A stretch of DNA of 64,000 nt from positions 1 to 64,000 of the forward strand of contig UBXG01000015.1 in assembly GCA_900469475.1 (NCBI GenBank), given 5' to 3'. Both the position numbers and the translations under genes were made by a program. Below are positions 28,112 through 36,829 of this stretch, piece by piece. Positions within the stretch are counted from its first letter, which is position 1; every line of letters begins with the position of its first letter. The notes beneath the pieces are model-generated. The model worked only from the letters and a program-made list of their open reading frames with translations, ran no database searches and was not told the DNA's origin. This stretch comes from Hyphomicrobiales bacterium. Its GTDB lineage: Bacteria; Pseudomonadota; Alphaproteobacteria; Rhizobiales; Rhizobiaceae.

Positions 28112-29265
28112 CGACTTTGCCACTCGACGGAATCCGCGTGATCGATTTCACGCAGGTCATGCTCGGACCTTCCTGCACGCAGGTCCTGGCCGACTATGGC
28201 GCCGAAGTCATCAAGATCGAGAAGGTCAAGATCGGCGATCTCTCGCGCTGGTCACTCGGCTCCGATCCGGATGGGCTCAACAATCCGGTCTTCTGCTCGC
28301 TCAACCGAAACAAGAAGAGCCTAGCGTTGGATCTGAAGGATGCCAGCGCTCGCAAGACCGTGCAGGCGCTGCTTAAGATCGCTGATGTTGTCGTCAGCAA
28401 CTTCCGGCCCGGTGTCATGGAACGCATGGGTTTTGGCTACGAGGATCTCAAGAAGATCAATCCGCGCCTGATCTATGCCGTCGGTACAGGCTTCGGGCTA
28501 ATCGGCCCCTATCAGCATAAGGGCGGCCAGGACGTGCTGGCGCAAGCCGTCTCTGGCGTCATGCGCCGCAAGTCGGACAACAGCCACCCGACCTCGATCT
28601 ATGCCACCCCGTTGGCTGATTATTCCGCCGGCATGCACCTCGTCCAGGGCATCCTGCTCGCCCTGCTGCAACGCGATAAGACCGGCGAAGGCCAACAGGT
28701 CGCCGTCAGCCTCTACAACTCCATGATCGCCATGCAGATGCAGGAGGGCACGACACATCTGATGCGGCAGAAGGACCTGAACTGGGGCGCCTTCCCGCTG
28801 ACGGGTGTTTTCGAGACAACGGACAGCGCGATCGTCATGGTCGGCGCCTTCAAGCCGAACCCCTTGCGCGACATCTGCGAGGCGTTAGAGATCGAGGACC
28901 TCTCGCAATATCCGCACTACAAGGATTTCGATGCGCAGATGGCGCGGCGGCCGGAATTGCAGGCGATCTTCCGCGATAATTTCGCCAAGAACAGCACCGC
29001 GCACTGGATCGCGCGGCTGGAAGGCGTCGACATCCTCTGCGCGCCGGTGCGTTCGCTCCCCGAGGCGCTGAAGGACGAGCAGACGATCATCAACAAGATG
29101 ATTCTCGAGGCAGGCGAAACTGCAGCCGGTCCGATCCGCCTGATCGGCTCGCCGATCGACATGTCGGCCGCGCCGGTCACTGTGCGAATTTCTCCACCGC
29201 AGCTCGGCCAGCACAATGACGAAATTCTAGCTTCGCTTTCCCAAGTGCGGGGAGATGCAGCATGA
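28108..29265 (+). CDS. Family III CoA-transferase (CaiB/BaiF)
   Basis: A 385-residue CoA-transferase. Typical segments are IRVIDFTQVMLGPSCTQVLA (8-27), DYGAEVIKIEK, NRNKKSLALDL and NFRPGVMERMGF; the catalytic aspartate position lies in the QVAVSLYNSMIA region. It would activate a carboxylic acid by moving CoA from another thioester. Next to an enoyl-CoA hydratase this implies a beta-oxidation-like degradation branch. It overlaps the FAD oxidoreductase by 4 bp and the hydratase by 4 bp. Confidence 0.88.
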   Translation: MTTLPLDGIRVIDFTQVMLGPSCTQVLADYGAEVIKIEKVKIGDLSRWSLGSDPDGLNNPVFCSLNRNKKSLALDLKDASARKTVQALLKIADVVVSNFRPGVMERMGFGYEDLKKINPRLIYAVGTGFGLIGPYQHKGGQDVLAQAVSGVMRRKSDNSHPTSIYATPLADYSAGMHLVQGILLALLQRDKTGEGQQVAVSLYNSMIAMQMQEGTTHLMRQKDLNWGAFPLTGVFETTDSAIVMVGAFKPNPLRDICEALEIEDLSQYPHYKDFDAQMARRPELQAIFRDNFAKNSTAHWIARLEGVDILCAPVRSLPEALKDEQTIINKMILEAGETAAGPIRLIGSPIDMSAAPVTVRISPPQLGQHNDEILASLSQVRGDAA

Positions 29266-30038
29266 GCGTCTCCTTCACCGTAGGAGAACGCGTCGCCCGC
29301 GTCACGCTGGACCGGCCCGACCGGATGAACGCAGTCGATGCCGAGACGGAAGCCGAACTTGAGTCGATCTGGACGGAGATCGAGAAGCGCGACGATATCA
29401 GCTGCGTCGTTCTGACAGGCTCAGGCGAAAAGGCTTTTTGTGCAGGCGCCGACCTCAAGGGCGGCAGCGGTAGTTCCGGCGTCGATTACTGGACCATCGG
29501 CCGGGAAAACGGCTTCGGCGGCCTTGCGTTCCGTCGCTCGCTCGACGTGCCCGTCATCGCCCGCGTCAACGGCTACGCACTGGGCGGCGGCTTCGAGATG
29601 GTGCTCGGCTGCGATATCGTCATTGCGGTGGAGACGGCGCGCTTCGGCCTTCCGGAAGCCCGCGTCGGCCGCATGCCGCTCGATGGCGGTATGGTGCTCC
29701 TGCAACGCAAGATCCCGTTCAACCGCGCCATGGCCGTTATGCTGACGGGGCGGCAATTTAGCGCGAATGAGATGGCAAGCTATGGCGTCGTCAATGAAGT
29801 CGTATCGGCAGGAGAGCTGGATGCCGCCGTCGATCGCTGGGTCGCAGACATCGTCGCTTGCGCGCCGCTATCGCTCCGGGCCATCAAGCAGACGGTCAAT
29901 CGTACCGCGCATTTGAGCCCGGCCGAGGCGCAGGCATTGCGGACGCCGGCACTCATCAAGGCGTTGAAGAGCGAGGACGCCATGGAAGGCGTGGCGGCTT
30001 TCCGCGAAAAGCGGCCGCCCGTTTGGCGCGGCAGGTAG
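29262..30038 (+). CDS. Enoyl-CoA hydratase/isomerase family protein
   Basis: A 258-residue crotonase-fold enzyme. The oxyanion-hole segments are CAGADLKGG (about 60-70) and ALGGGFEMVLGCD (about 106-118), with LPEARVGRMPLDGGMVLLQR following. The usual second Glu of hydratases is not clearly placed (the GRMPLDGG region has Asp), so it may be a hydrolase or isomerase variant. It adds water to, isomerises or cleaves the CoA thioester made by the upstream transferase. Last gene of the run. Confidence 0.85.
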   Translation: MSVSFTVGERVARVTLDRPDRMNAVDAETEAELESIWTEIEKRDDISCVVLTGSGEKAFCAGADLKGGSGSSGVDYWTIGRENGFGGLAFRRSLDVPVIARVNGYALGGGFEMVLGCDIVIAVETARFGLPEARVGRMPLDGGMVLLQRKIPFNRAMAVMLTGRQFSANEMASYGVVNEVVSAGELDAAVDRWVADIVACAPLSLRAIKQTVNRTAHLSPAEAQALRTPALIKALKSEDAMEGVAAFREKRPPVWRGR

Positions 30039-30073
30039 GCATGGTATAGCTCCGAGATTGCCGAGGGCCATTC

Positions 30074-30997
30074 ATGCATGCCAGCATCCTGAAATATTTC
30101 ACAGAGGTCGCACGTTCCGGATCGATCCGCAAGGCATCGGAAGAGCTGCATGTCGCGACCTCCGCCGTCAGCCGCCAGATCAAGAAGTTGGAGGACGAGC
30201 TCGGCACGCCGCTGTTCGAGCGCTTCTCCGATGGGCTGCGGCTGACATCGGCCGGGGAAATCGTGCTGCGCCATGCCAAGGAGACGCTGCAGGACTTCGA
30301 GGTCATGAAGTCCAATCTCGGTGACCTTCAGGGAAAGAATACGGGCCGCGTCCACATTGCCGCCCTCGACAGTCTGCTCGTTACGTTTCTTCCTGATTTC
30401 ATCAAGAGGTTTCATAGGCTGCATCCTGCGGTCGACTTTCGCGTCCGAGCCGGAGCCTACAACAATATTTTCCATTTCATGGCGGCTGGCGACATTGATA
30501 TCGGCATCAGCTTTGACCTTGCGACCCCACATGACCTGAAGCTTGTGGGCTCAATCCGCACAGCTTTCATGGCCATGGTGGCTTCATCGCACCCATTGGC
30601 GCGGGCGAAATCGGTGACGTTGCCAGAATGCGCCCAATACAAGCTGCTTCTCGCGCTCGACAGTGAAGTCGTCAGTTCAGCGATAGCAGTCGAACTTGCA
30701 GGGCTCAATCGAGTAGGGCGAACGTTGGTCGCATCCAACAATCCAATCCTCCTCAAACCACTGATCATGTCGGGAGATGGCATTGGTTTTTTTACTCCGG
30801 TTGGCCTCTGGCCCGAAATCCAGACGGGCGAAATCGTTGCCATCCCGATCCGGGACTTCAAGCTCAGCACTGTCGATATCGGTATTTTCGTGCCGCGCGA
30901 CCGGCATCTGACCCATGCCAGCCAGGCGGTCATTGATCTGCTCAACACCGAGCTGCGCAGGTTCGGCGAGGATTTGAGAGCCATCGTCAGCAGATGA
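30074..30997 (+). CDS. LysR-family transcriptional regulator
   Basis: A 307-residue LysR protein. The N-terminal helix-turn-helix starts at MHASILKYFTEVARSGSIRK and includes SAVSRQIKKLEDELGTPLFE; the rest is a periplasmic-binding-like effector domain. It sits 35 bp after the enoyl-CoA hydratase and 7 bp before the amidohydrolase on the same strand, so it is placed to control this CoA/amide degradation locus. The inducer is unknown. Confidence 0.9.
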   Translation: MHASILKYFTEVARSGSIRKASEELHVATSAVSRQIKKLEDELGTPLFERFSDGLRLTSAGEIVLRHAKETLQDFEVMKSNLGDLQGKNTGRVHIAALDSLLVTFLPDFIKRFHRLHPAVDFRVRAGAYNNIFHFMAAGDIDIGISFDLATPHDLKLVGSIRTAFMAMVASSHPLARAKSVTLPECAQYKLLLALDSEVVSSAIAVELAGLNRVGRTLVASNNPILLKPLIMSGDGIGFFTPVGLWPEIQTGEIVAIPIRDFKLSTVDIGIFVPRDRHLTHASQAVIDLLNTELRRFGEDLRAIVSR

Positions 30998-31004
30998 GAA
31001 AAGC

Positions 31005-32402
31005 ATGAAGAAGATTCGCCTGTTAAAATGTCCCGGCTATGTCCCGGCCACGCGCGTCGACAGATTGACAGACCTACCATTGCAATTCGACGCCATGGTT
31101 GCGCAACCCGGCGACCTCGTCCTCCCCTCGCCCGTTAATGCTCACGACCATGGCTACGGCATCCGCACTCTTGATTTCGGCGCGGTCGACGACGCGCTTG
31201 AGGTGTGGATACCGGGCTTGAGGCTGCGGCCGCGCACCGATCCCTATCTCGAGGCGCTTGTCGCATTCGGTCGGCTGGCCAAAACCGGAGTCGGCGCGAC
31301 GATGCACTGCCATAACTCTCTCAACATCGATCGTCTGGTCGATGAGGCGAGCGCTGTCATGCGGGCCGCAGGCGATGTCGGCATTCGGCTTGGCCTCTCC
31401 TGCCCACTACTCGATCACGATGCCTGGGCCTATGATGGCGGGCCGCGGCGATTGCGCCCGTTTCTCTCCGAAGGCGATTGGGAGGCGCTCGCCGGCACGA
31501 TTCCGAACTATGCGCCCATTCACGCACAGCTTGATGCCGTCGAGACTATCGCCGCCGCCAATACCAATCTGCTCGTCGATGTGCAGTATGGTCCGATCGG
31601 GCCACAATGGTGTTCGAACGCACTTCTGGAAGCGATTGCCGAAGCTTCCTCGCGCCATGATCGACGTATCCACATGCATCTGCTTGAGAGCCGGCGCCAA
31701 CGCGCTTGGCTCGACCGCCGCTTTCCCGAAGGTGTCGTTACCTACCTCGACAAGATTGGCTTCCTCTCACCAAGGCTTGCCGTTGCTCATGGCGTTCAGT
31801 TGCGCCCCGATGAGCTGGAGCTGCTTGCCGATCGCGGCGTACAGGTCGTCAGCAATCCCACGGCCAATCTGCGGCTGCGCTCGGGCGTCGCGCCCATCGC
31901 ATCGATGATCGGGCGCGGTGGCCCAGCCTTTGCAATCGGCCTTGATGGTACCGGATTGGACGACGATCAGGATCTCTGGCGCGAGATGCGGCTTCTCTAT
32001 CTCTTGCACGGCGGGCGAGGCCTGACCCAACAGTTCACGGCGCAAATGCTCTTCGATGCGGCAATCAAGGTCGGCCGGCAGGTCATCAATGCGTCAGATG
32101 TGCAGGATTTCACCATCGTCGATTACCAGGCGCTGATTGCCGATGCACTGTTCGACGATGTTGATGAAGCGGAAGTCCTGCTGACCCGTATGAGTGCCAG
32201 ATTTGCCAAAAAGCTGTTCGTTGCAGGTCGAGAGGTCATGCGCGACGGGAAACTAACGGGCATCGACTTCGATGCCGCGCTGTCGGAGCTGCTCGCCCAG
32301 GCGAAAGCCGATTTGCCGAGGCTTGAAAGGCAACGCCCTCTCGTCAGTGCCTTGTCTGCGGCCACCCGAACTTATTATGCGACTTGGCCCGGCATCGACT
32401 GA
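31005..32402 (+). CDS. Amidohydrolase-superfamily metal-dependent hydrolase
   Basis: A 465-residue hydrolase of the cytosine-deaminase/chlorohydrolase-like branch. Metal ligands are visible as H-D-H (NAHDHG, about 45-50), H in RIHMHLLESR, H in AVAHGV and D in IGLDGT. This His/His/His/Asp set fits a mononuclear zinc or iron site that deaminates or opens a ring amide. No signal peptide. It begins 7 bp after the LysR gene. Substrate unknown; a nitrogen heterocycle would suit the neighbouring molybdenum hydroxylase (inference). Confidence 0.82.
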   Translation: MKKIRLLKCPGYVPATRVDRLTDLPLQFDAMVAQPGDLVLPSPVNAHDHGYGIRTLDFGAVDDALEVWIPGLRLRPRTDPYLEALVAFGRLAKTGVGATMHCHNSLNIDRLVDEASAVMRAAGDVGIRLGLSCPLLDHDAWAYDGGPRRLRPFLSEGDWEALAGTIPNYAPIHAQLDAVETIAAANTNLLVDVQYGPIGPQWCSNALLEAIAEASSRHDRRIHMHLLESRRQRAWLDRRFPEGVVTYLDKIGFLSPRLAVAHGVQLRPDELELLADRGVQVVSNPTANLRLRSGVAPIASMIGRGGPAFAIGLDGTGLDDDQDLWREMRLLYLLHGGRGLTQQFTAQMLFDAAIKVGRQVINASDVQDFTIVDYQALIADALFDDVDEAEVLLTRMSARFAKKLFVAGREVMRDGKLTGIDFDAALSELLAQAKADLPRLERQRPLVSALSAATRTYYATWPGID

Positions 32403-32419
32403 AGTCGGGTAAAAGCAGA

Positions 32420-33307
32420 TCATGCTTTAACCAGTGCGCCAATCCGCAATGCATTGAGACCTTCGAGCCTCTTTGCGTCGGTGATCGGCAATTGTGGAAG
32501 CAGGACACGATTCCAGATCGCATTTCCGGTGCGTTTGCCGACGAGATATTTGACTGCCGGAATGAGGGGATTGGTGGCGATCGTCTGCCGGAAGCTGCGG
32601 ACATGATCGAGGATGCCGGCATTGGCCTGGTCGTGCCACAGACGTTGCGACGAACGCGGGTCTATATTCACCGTTGCGGAGATACAGCCGGCATACCCAT
32701 CGCGGCCGGCATCGGCAAGCGCCGTTTCGCTGCTCGGAAAGACACGAAAACCAGGAATCTTGGCGAGTTCCCGCGCATAGGCGAGGTTACCGGAGCTATC
32801 CTTCGCTCCATGAATTCGCTCGGGAAACGCTCGCGATAGCCGAGATGATAGAGCCGGCGAGAACTCGATGCCCGTCAATTGCGGGAAGTTATAGAGGTAA
32901 ATCGGGACCGGCGTTTTAGCGGTCATTCTCACCAATTCGGCAAACCACGCAAAAAGACCATCCTCCTCGAGAGGTTTGTAATAATAAGGCGGCAGCACGA
33001 GCGCGGCCGCAAAGCCGAGATCGAAAGCCTTACGCGTCAGGGCAACCGTCGTTTCAAGGTCCGGCGTGCCCGTGCCGATCATAAGCCTGCTGCCATCCAA
33101 TTCCCGCGCCGCCATTGTCATCAAGGCGCTGCGTTTGGTAGCACAAAGCGAGTTTGCTTCGCCGGTCGTCCCAAGAACATTTAGAAAGTCACAGCCATTG
33201 CTTAGGCACCAGCCCGCATGCTCGAGGAAGGCATCGCCGTCAATCTCGCCATGAACATTGATTGGTGTCGGCACGGCGGCGATCACGCCGGCAATCCGGG
33301 TTTGCAT
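32420..33307 (-). CDS. DapA-family lyase/aldolase (dihydrodipicolinate synthase-like)
   Basis: A 295-residue class I aldolase-fold protein. The YNFPQLTG strand holds the Tyr and IHGAKDSSGN the Schiff-base Lys; FLNVLGTTGEANSL is the GTTGE motif near residue 45 that binds the keto-acid carboxylate. Members cleave or form C-C bonds with pyruvate or related keto acids. It is transcribed toward the amidohydrolase and lies 22 bp from a ferredoxin gene on the same strand. Biosynthetic DapA is unlikely in this catabolic setting. Confidence 0.85.
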   Translation of the reverse strand: MQTRIAGVIAAVPTPINVHGEIDGDAFLEHAGWCLSNGCDFLNVLGTTGEANSLCATKRSALMTMAARELDGSRLMIGTGTPDLETTVALTRKAFDLGFAAALVLPPYYYKPLEEDGLFAWFAELVRMTAKTPVPIYLYNFPQLTGIEFSPALSSRLSRAFPERIHGAKDSSGNLAYARELAKIPGFRVFPSSETALADAGRDGYAGCISATVNIDPRSSQRLWHDQANAGILDHVRSFRQTIATNPLIPAVKYLVGKRTGNAIWNRVLLPQLPITDAKRLEGLNALRIGALVKA

Positions 33308-33329
33308 CACGAGAAAGCTCCTGCCATTA

Positions 33330-33674
33330 TCAAGATATTCGGGCTTCGGACGGGCGCTGATAGGCCGTGACGAAGGGGTGATCCAGGCTCGTAGTACGGC
33401 TCTTGTCCCAGCCACCGGGCGCGCCCCAGCCGGTGACGCCGTCAGCGAAAAAGTCGCGGTTGACGTCGCGCAGAAACAGCCTCTCGGCCGGCATTTCTTC
33501 ATCCCACAGGATAGCGTCAACCGGACACACGGAAAGACAGAGCCCGCAATTGATGCACTCTTCCGGCTGGATATAGAACATCCGGCCGCCCTCATAGATG
33601 CAATCGACTGGACAGGCGACGGTGCAAGCGCCATCCTTTGTATCGATACAAGGCTCGGTAATCACATAAGCCAT
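33330..33674 (-). CDS. fdxA: 7Fe ferredoxin (FdxA type)
   Basis: A 114-residue ferredoxin. The first Cys set, CIDTKDGACTVACP, shows the C-x7-C-x3-CP spacing of a 3Fe-4S/4Fe-4S protein, and the second is CINCGLCLSVCP. The C-terminal tail (about 50 residues) is typical of FdxA. It carries low-potential electrons, here perhaps for the neighbouring lyase locus, although no oxygenase lies next to it. It is upstream of the DapA-type gene on the same strand, 22 bp apart. Confidence 0.9.
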   Translation of the reverse strand: MAYVITEPCIDTKDGACTVACPVDCIYEGGRMFYIQPEECINCGLCLSVCPVDAILWDEEMPAERLFLRDVNRDFFADGVTGWGAPGGWDKSRTTSLDHPFVTAYQRPSEARIS

Positions 33675-34050
33675 GACGTTCGCCTTTCAACGCTCTCAGG
33701 GCGCTTCGCGCAAACTATGGCAAACAAGCGTGTTCTGAAGAAGCGCCGATTTTCGGCTCTTTCCTTGCCGAAACGGCAATGCTTCGCCCGAGCGAGTGGG
33801 TTAGAAAGACAGACGGTGCGGGTCTACATTGGCGCATCGGCGCCGGTCGGCATTGCCGTCGGCACTGCCACTGCGGCCCGCTCGCGTAAATCCGGTTTGC
33901 TTAGCCACCGCTCGCCTGCGGCTCGAAAACGGGTCCAGATATAGCTGCGCCGCATAGGCAATCACCGAAAATTAAGGGTGACTGCGTCGGGTCCGGTGGG
34001 AATAGAGAGAGAGAGAGAGAGAGAGAAGATTCCGTTGAAATCTGAAGCTG
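33675..34050. other. Intergenic region between ferredoxin and toxin genes
   Basis: A 376-bp gap with no supported gene; frames are short. It contains the (AG)n tract listed separately and the presumed ferredoxin promoter. Confidence 0.45.
34004..34026 (+). repeat. (AG)n simple sequence repeat
   Basis: Eleven AG units plus one A in an uninterrupted 23-bp run about 25 bp beyond the 3' end of the toxin gene. Such a tract can slip during replication but lies outside any reading frame, so no phase-variation role is evident. Confidence 0.9.
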
Positions 34051-34476
34051 TTACGCCAGCATATCCCACGGATTCACGAGGTTCACTCCCATGCCCTCGA
34101 AATCTTTGACGTTTCGTGTCACCAGTGTCATGCGCTTGGTGAAGGCTGCTGCTGCGATGTAAGCGTCATTGATCGGCCTGGGATTGGGTACATGCCATTT
34201 CGCCGCCTGAACAGCCGCCGCCTCGTCCAGGGGCAGGATGCGGCCGGAAAACGTCCCGAGGACGGTGTTTTCCAGCCAGTTGCGCAGTACTTTCCCGGCG
34301 ACGGCGTCATTGTGCTCCACCAGCCGCACGCCAATCTCCAGCTCATGCAGAACCACGGACGAAATGAAGGTTTCGGCCGGATCGACGGTTTCGTTCCAGA
34401 CGGCAACATTGGGATCCGCCTTGCCACTCGCGACCTTGCGGAGTTCAGACACGACATTGGTATCAAGTAATAGCAT
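34051..34476 (-). CDS. vapC: PIN-domain ribonuclease toxin (VapC/FitB type)
   Basis: A 141-residue PIN-domain protein. MLLLDTNVVSEL gives the first acidic residue (D5), SVVLHELEIG the Glu, and NDAYIAAAA plus TRNVKDFEG the last Asp residues; the metal-binding set is complete. It should be a Mg-dependent tRNA or rRNA endonuclease held inactive by the upstream antitoxin, whose stop overlaps its start by one base (TGATG). Confidence 0.9.
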   Translation of the reverse strand: MLLLDTNVVSELRKVASGKADPNVAVWNETVDPAETFISSVVLHELEIGVRLVEHNDAVAGKVLRNWLENTVLGTFSGRILPLDEAAAVQAAKWHVPNPRPINDAYIAAAAFTKRMTLVTRNVKDFEGMGVNLVNPWDMLA

Positions 34477-34730
34477 CAGGACAGGTCAACCGGCATGGCA
34501 TGTTCAGTGCGCTGCGGGAGCGGCAAGTCAACGTCTTCTGCTCCCGGCGCGGCCAGCATATCACCGAGCGTCCGCATTTTACCGGTAAGCCGCTTGTACT
34601 CATCAAATGACAAGAGGACATGCGCCGGCCGTCCCCTGTCAGTGATGATGACAGGGCCGTCCTTTGCGGCGCGCTTTGCGCGACCTAGATCGTGATTGAG
34701 TTCACGGCCTGAAAGCGTGGTGACGGTCAT
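34476..34730 (-). CDS. Phd/YefM-type antitoxin
   Basis: An 84-residue antitoxin. The N-terminal DNA-binding half reads TLSGRELNHDLGRAKRAAKD followed by GPVIITDRGRPAHVLLSFDE, the Phd/YefM signature; the C-terminal tail (about 55-84) is the likely toxin-binding part. It would bind the PIN toxin and repress the pair's promoter just upstream, where the sequence is AT-rich (34740-34785). Start 34730 fits the family; an ATG 12 bp earlier is possible. Confidence 0.88.
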   Translation of the reverse strand: MTVTTLSGRELNHDLGRAKRAAKDGPVIITDRGRPAHVLLSFDEYKRLTGKMRTLGDMLAAPGAEDVDLPLPQRTEHAMPVDLS

Positions 34731-35289
34731 GGCAAACTCCAACGTTCGTAGCCCGACATTTGTGGTTACGTAACCACATTTAATTCACCGAAGTTGGAAT
34801 TGCAAGAAGGAGTCACGGCCGCCGATCGTGCCGAGGTGAAACGAGCGAGGCGCGATCCGGAAATGATGGAGAGTAACAGCGAAATCAGCGCGAGCGCGCT
34901 AACCGAGGCCGGGATTTCGGGAATTCTCGGCGCGCAAGGAGCGGAACAATGGCAGCCGCAGGAGCTTCAACATAGTGGCCCGAAGGGGAAGCGGGATAAC
35001 TGCCCTCGCTCTTTGCGCTCCGTATTTCATGGGCGGGCGGGGCGTTCCGACGGGTTAGGCGCCGGGGCACCCCTCGCCCCTGTTCCGTGCCGCTTGGATA
35101 GCGGCCCGGGACAGGCAAGCGGCAGGATCGATATCCATCTGGCGAAGGCCTGACGTAGCCTCCGCCTCACAAGGGTACAAGTAGAAAAGCCTGAACTGAT
35201 CAGTCCTTTCAGCATCAAATGACGGTAGCTTTGGTTCTGTCGGTTGCGCACGATCACGTCCGGACGCTGCGGGCGTAGCCGCAGCGCAG
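34731..35289. other. Region between antitoxin gene and methylase relic, no supported gene
   Basis: About 560 bp. It begins with the AT-rich promoter region of the toxin-antitoxin pair. The rest contains open frames on both strands (for example 34794-35153 plus) with biased, repetitive composition and no recognisable domain. It is likely decayed plasmid-type DNA continuing from the methylase relic. Confidence 0.4.
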
Positions 35290-35740
35290 CGCCTTTCCCT
35301 TTTTGTTCGGCTCTCCGGAGCTTCGCGTTCCAGCTGCCCATGACATGGCCCGGAGTGTGCCACTCCTCGTGAAATCTCATAGCAAGGCTGTCACCGACCA
35401 GAAGGGTCGCGGGGATATGAGGAAGTGAAATTCAGATATACCCCATGTGAGCGCCGCGGCGATCGATGTCCACGGCGGTTACATGAAGGGAACGCTGGTA
35501 GTTGAAACCGGCGTCCCGTAGGGCGTCGGCCAGCGCCACGATCATTGCGCCGCTGCTAACGGCGGGCTCGTGTGCGATCATGAAGCCGCGTCTTACAATG
35601 GTCCCGCCAATCTCCTCCTTGCTGCCCACAAGCGTCAGCGCCATTACTCGGCAAGTGGCGTAGGGCGTGAAGAACTGTCCGCGCGCCTTGTTGTGCGGTT
35701 CGAGCCCATGGAATGCCGCCCCAAGGATATTCCTGAAGCC
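35290..35740 (-). pseudogene. Relic of a plasmid-type N6-adenine DNA methylase
   Basis: Minus-strand reading gives NILGAAFHGLEPHNKARGQF then FTPYATCRVMA, EPAVSSGAMIVALADALRDA, HVTAVDIDRRGAHMGYI, an in-frame TGA at about 35432, and on in the same frame ISLPHIPATLLVGDSLA and EEWHTPGHVMGSWNAKLRR. These are successive blocks of the methylases found beside conjugation genes on rhizobial plasmids. The N-terminal third is missing, the NPPF-type catalytic motif is not visible, and the stop breaks the rest, so it is non-functional. Confidence 0.75.
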
Positions 35741-35969
35741 CGGAGTGCCCGCCTTGAGCGGATTCGAACCAGTAATTCCGAATAGCAAGAATGTGGACGC
35801 CCGACATCGCAGGCGATGAAGGACTGCCGGTGGCATCGGGTCAAGATCCGATATTTGTGCTTTGTTGCAATTCGGCGAGCAGAACTCGCCTGCCCGGTTA
35901 TTACTCCGATATGAAATGGGTCAGCTTCGAAACGCTCCCTGAAACATAATGGGCATCGGGAACTCGCCC

Positions 35970-36641
35970 CTAGAGTTGAAATGCCTGGCGAAGCGTTATT
36001 CTTTGCCCGCCGTCCTGTTCAAAATTTTCGGGATCTAGCCATTTGAGATACCCCTCGCGCAACGTTTCCCATTCAGAGTCGATGATTGAAAACCAAGCTG
36101 TGTCGCGATTCTCACCTTTGACGATCATGTTCTGTCGAAATATGCCTTCAAATTTGTATCCAAATCGTTCGGCGGCCTTCCGAGACGGAGCATTTCGCGA
36201 ATTGCAGCGCCACTGATAACGACGGTATCCCAGCTGAAAGACATAGTCCGCAAACAGAAAGAAAGCTTCTGTAGCGAGGCGCGTGCCGGCCATTCCTGGG
36301 CCCCATAAAATATGCCCGATCTCCGCACAACCGTGCGCGGTGCTAATATCCATCAAAGCTTGCCGCCCCACCACCCGGCCGGTAGCCTTATCAAGGACGA
36401 CGAAAAAGAGTGGGTCGATAGATGCCGCCTTTTCTGCTAACCACCCCTGAAAGGCGTTCCTATCTTCCGGCACTTTGTCTGGAAGCCAGCGATGCAGCCG
36501 TTCAGCATCAGGCCCACAGACGGCCTCGAACAAATGGTCACCATGTTTGTCGGCATTCAGCGGCTCGAGACGCACATAGCGCCCATCCATAGCTACTCTT
36601 TCCGGAGCAGGCACACCATGCCAGTTTGTTAGGTCAGTCAT
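35970..36641 (-). CDS. GNAT-family N-acetyltransferase (RimJ/RimL type)
   Basis: A 223-residue acetyltransferase. The RimJ/RimL-like layout starts YVRLEPLNADKHGDHLFEAV; the acetyl-CoA region is HGCAEIGHILWGPGMAGTRL (residues about 105-125), and RCNSRNAPSRKAAERFGYKF closes the fold. It acetylates a protein N-terminus or small amine. Start 36641 (MTDLTNWHG) matches family members; the open frame continues upstream without support. Confidence 0.82.
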   Translation of the reverse strand: MTDLTNWHGVPAPERVAMDGRYVRLEPLNADKHGDHLFEAVCGPDAERLHRWLPDKVPEDRNAFQGWLAEKAASIDPLFFVVLDKATGRVVGRQALMDISTAHGCAEIGHILWGPGMAGTRLATEAFFLFADYVFQLGYRRYQWRCNSRNAPSRKAAERFGYKFEGIFRQNMIVKGENRDTAWFSIIDSEWETLREGYLKWLDPENFEQDGGQRITLRQAFQL

Positions 36642-36829
36642 TGTTTGAACCTCCAAACGCGGACCGGCTCTATCCACAAGCATTACGGCCGCATACTTTC
36701 GTTTTCTTCTTAAGATTGCGAGTAGCATGCCGGCACTTGCTCTTGAACCGCATCCTCGAAGCGCCAGACACTGAAACGATCAGATCGGCTTGAGGAATTT
36801 GCATAGGCCGGACGGCTTGAATTGACCAA

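Noticed and set aside
34004-34026. (AG)n tract as a phase-variation switch
   Set aside because: It lies outside reading frames and downstream of the toxin gene, so no switch can be supported.
35750-35790. tRNA T-loop-like GGTTCGAATCC on the minus strand
   Set aside because: No matching acceptor, anticodon or D-arm around it and the T-stem pairs for only two or three bases, so not a tRNA or a clear attachment site.
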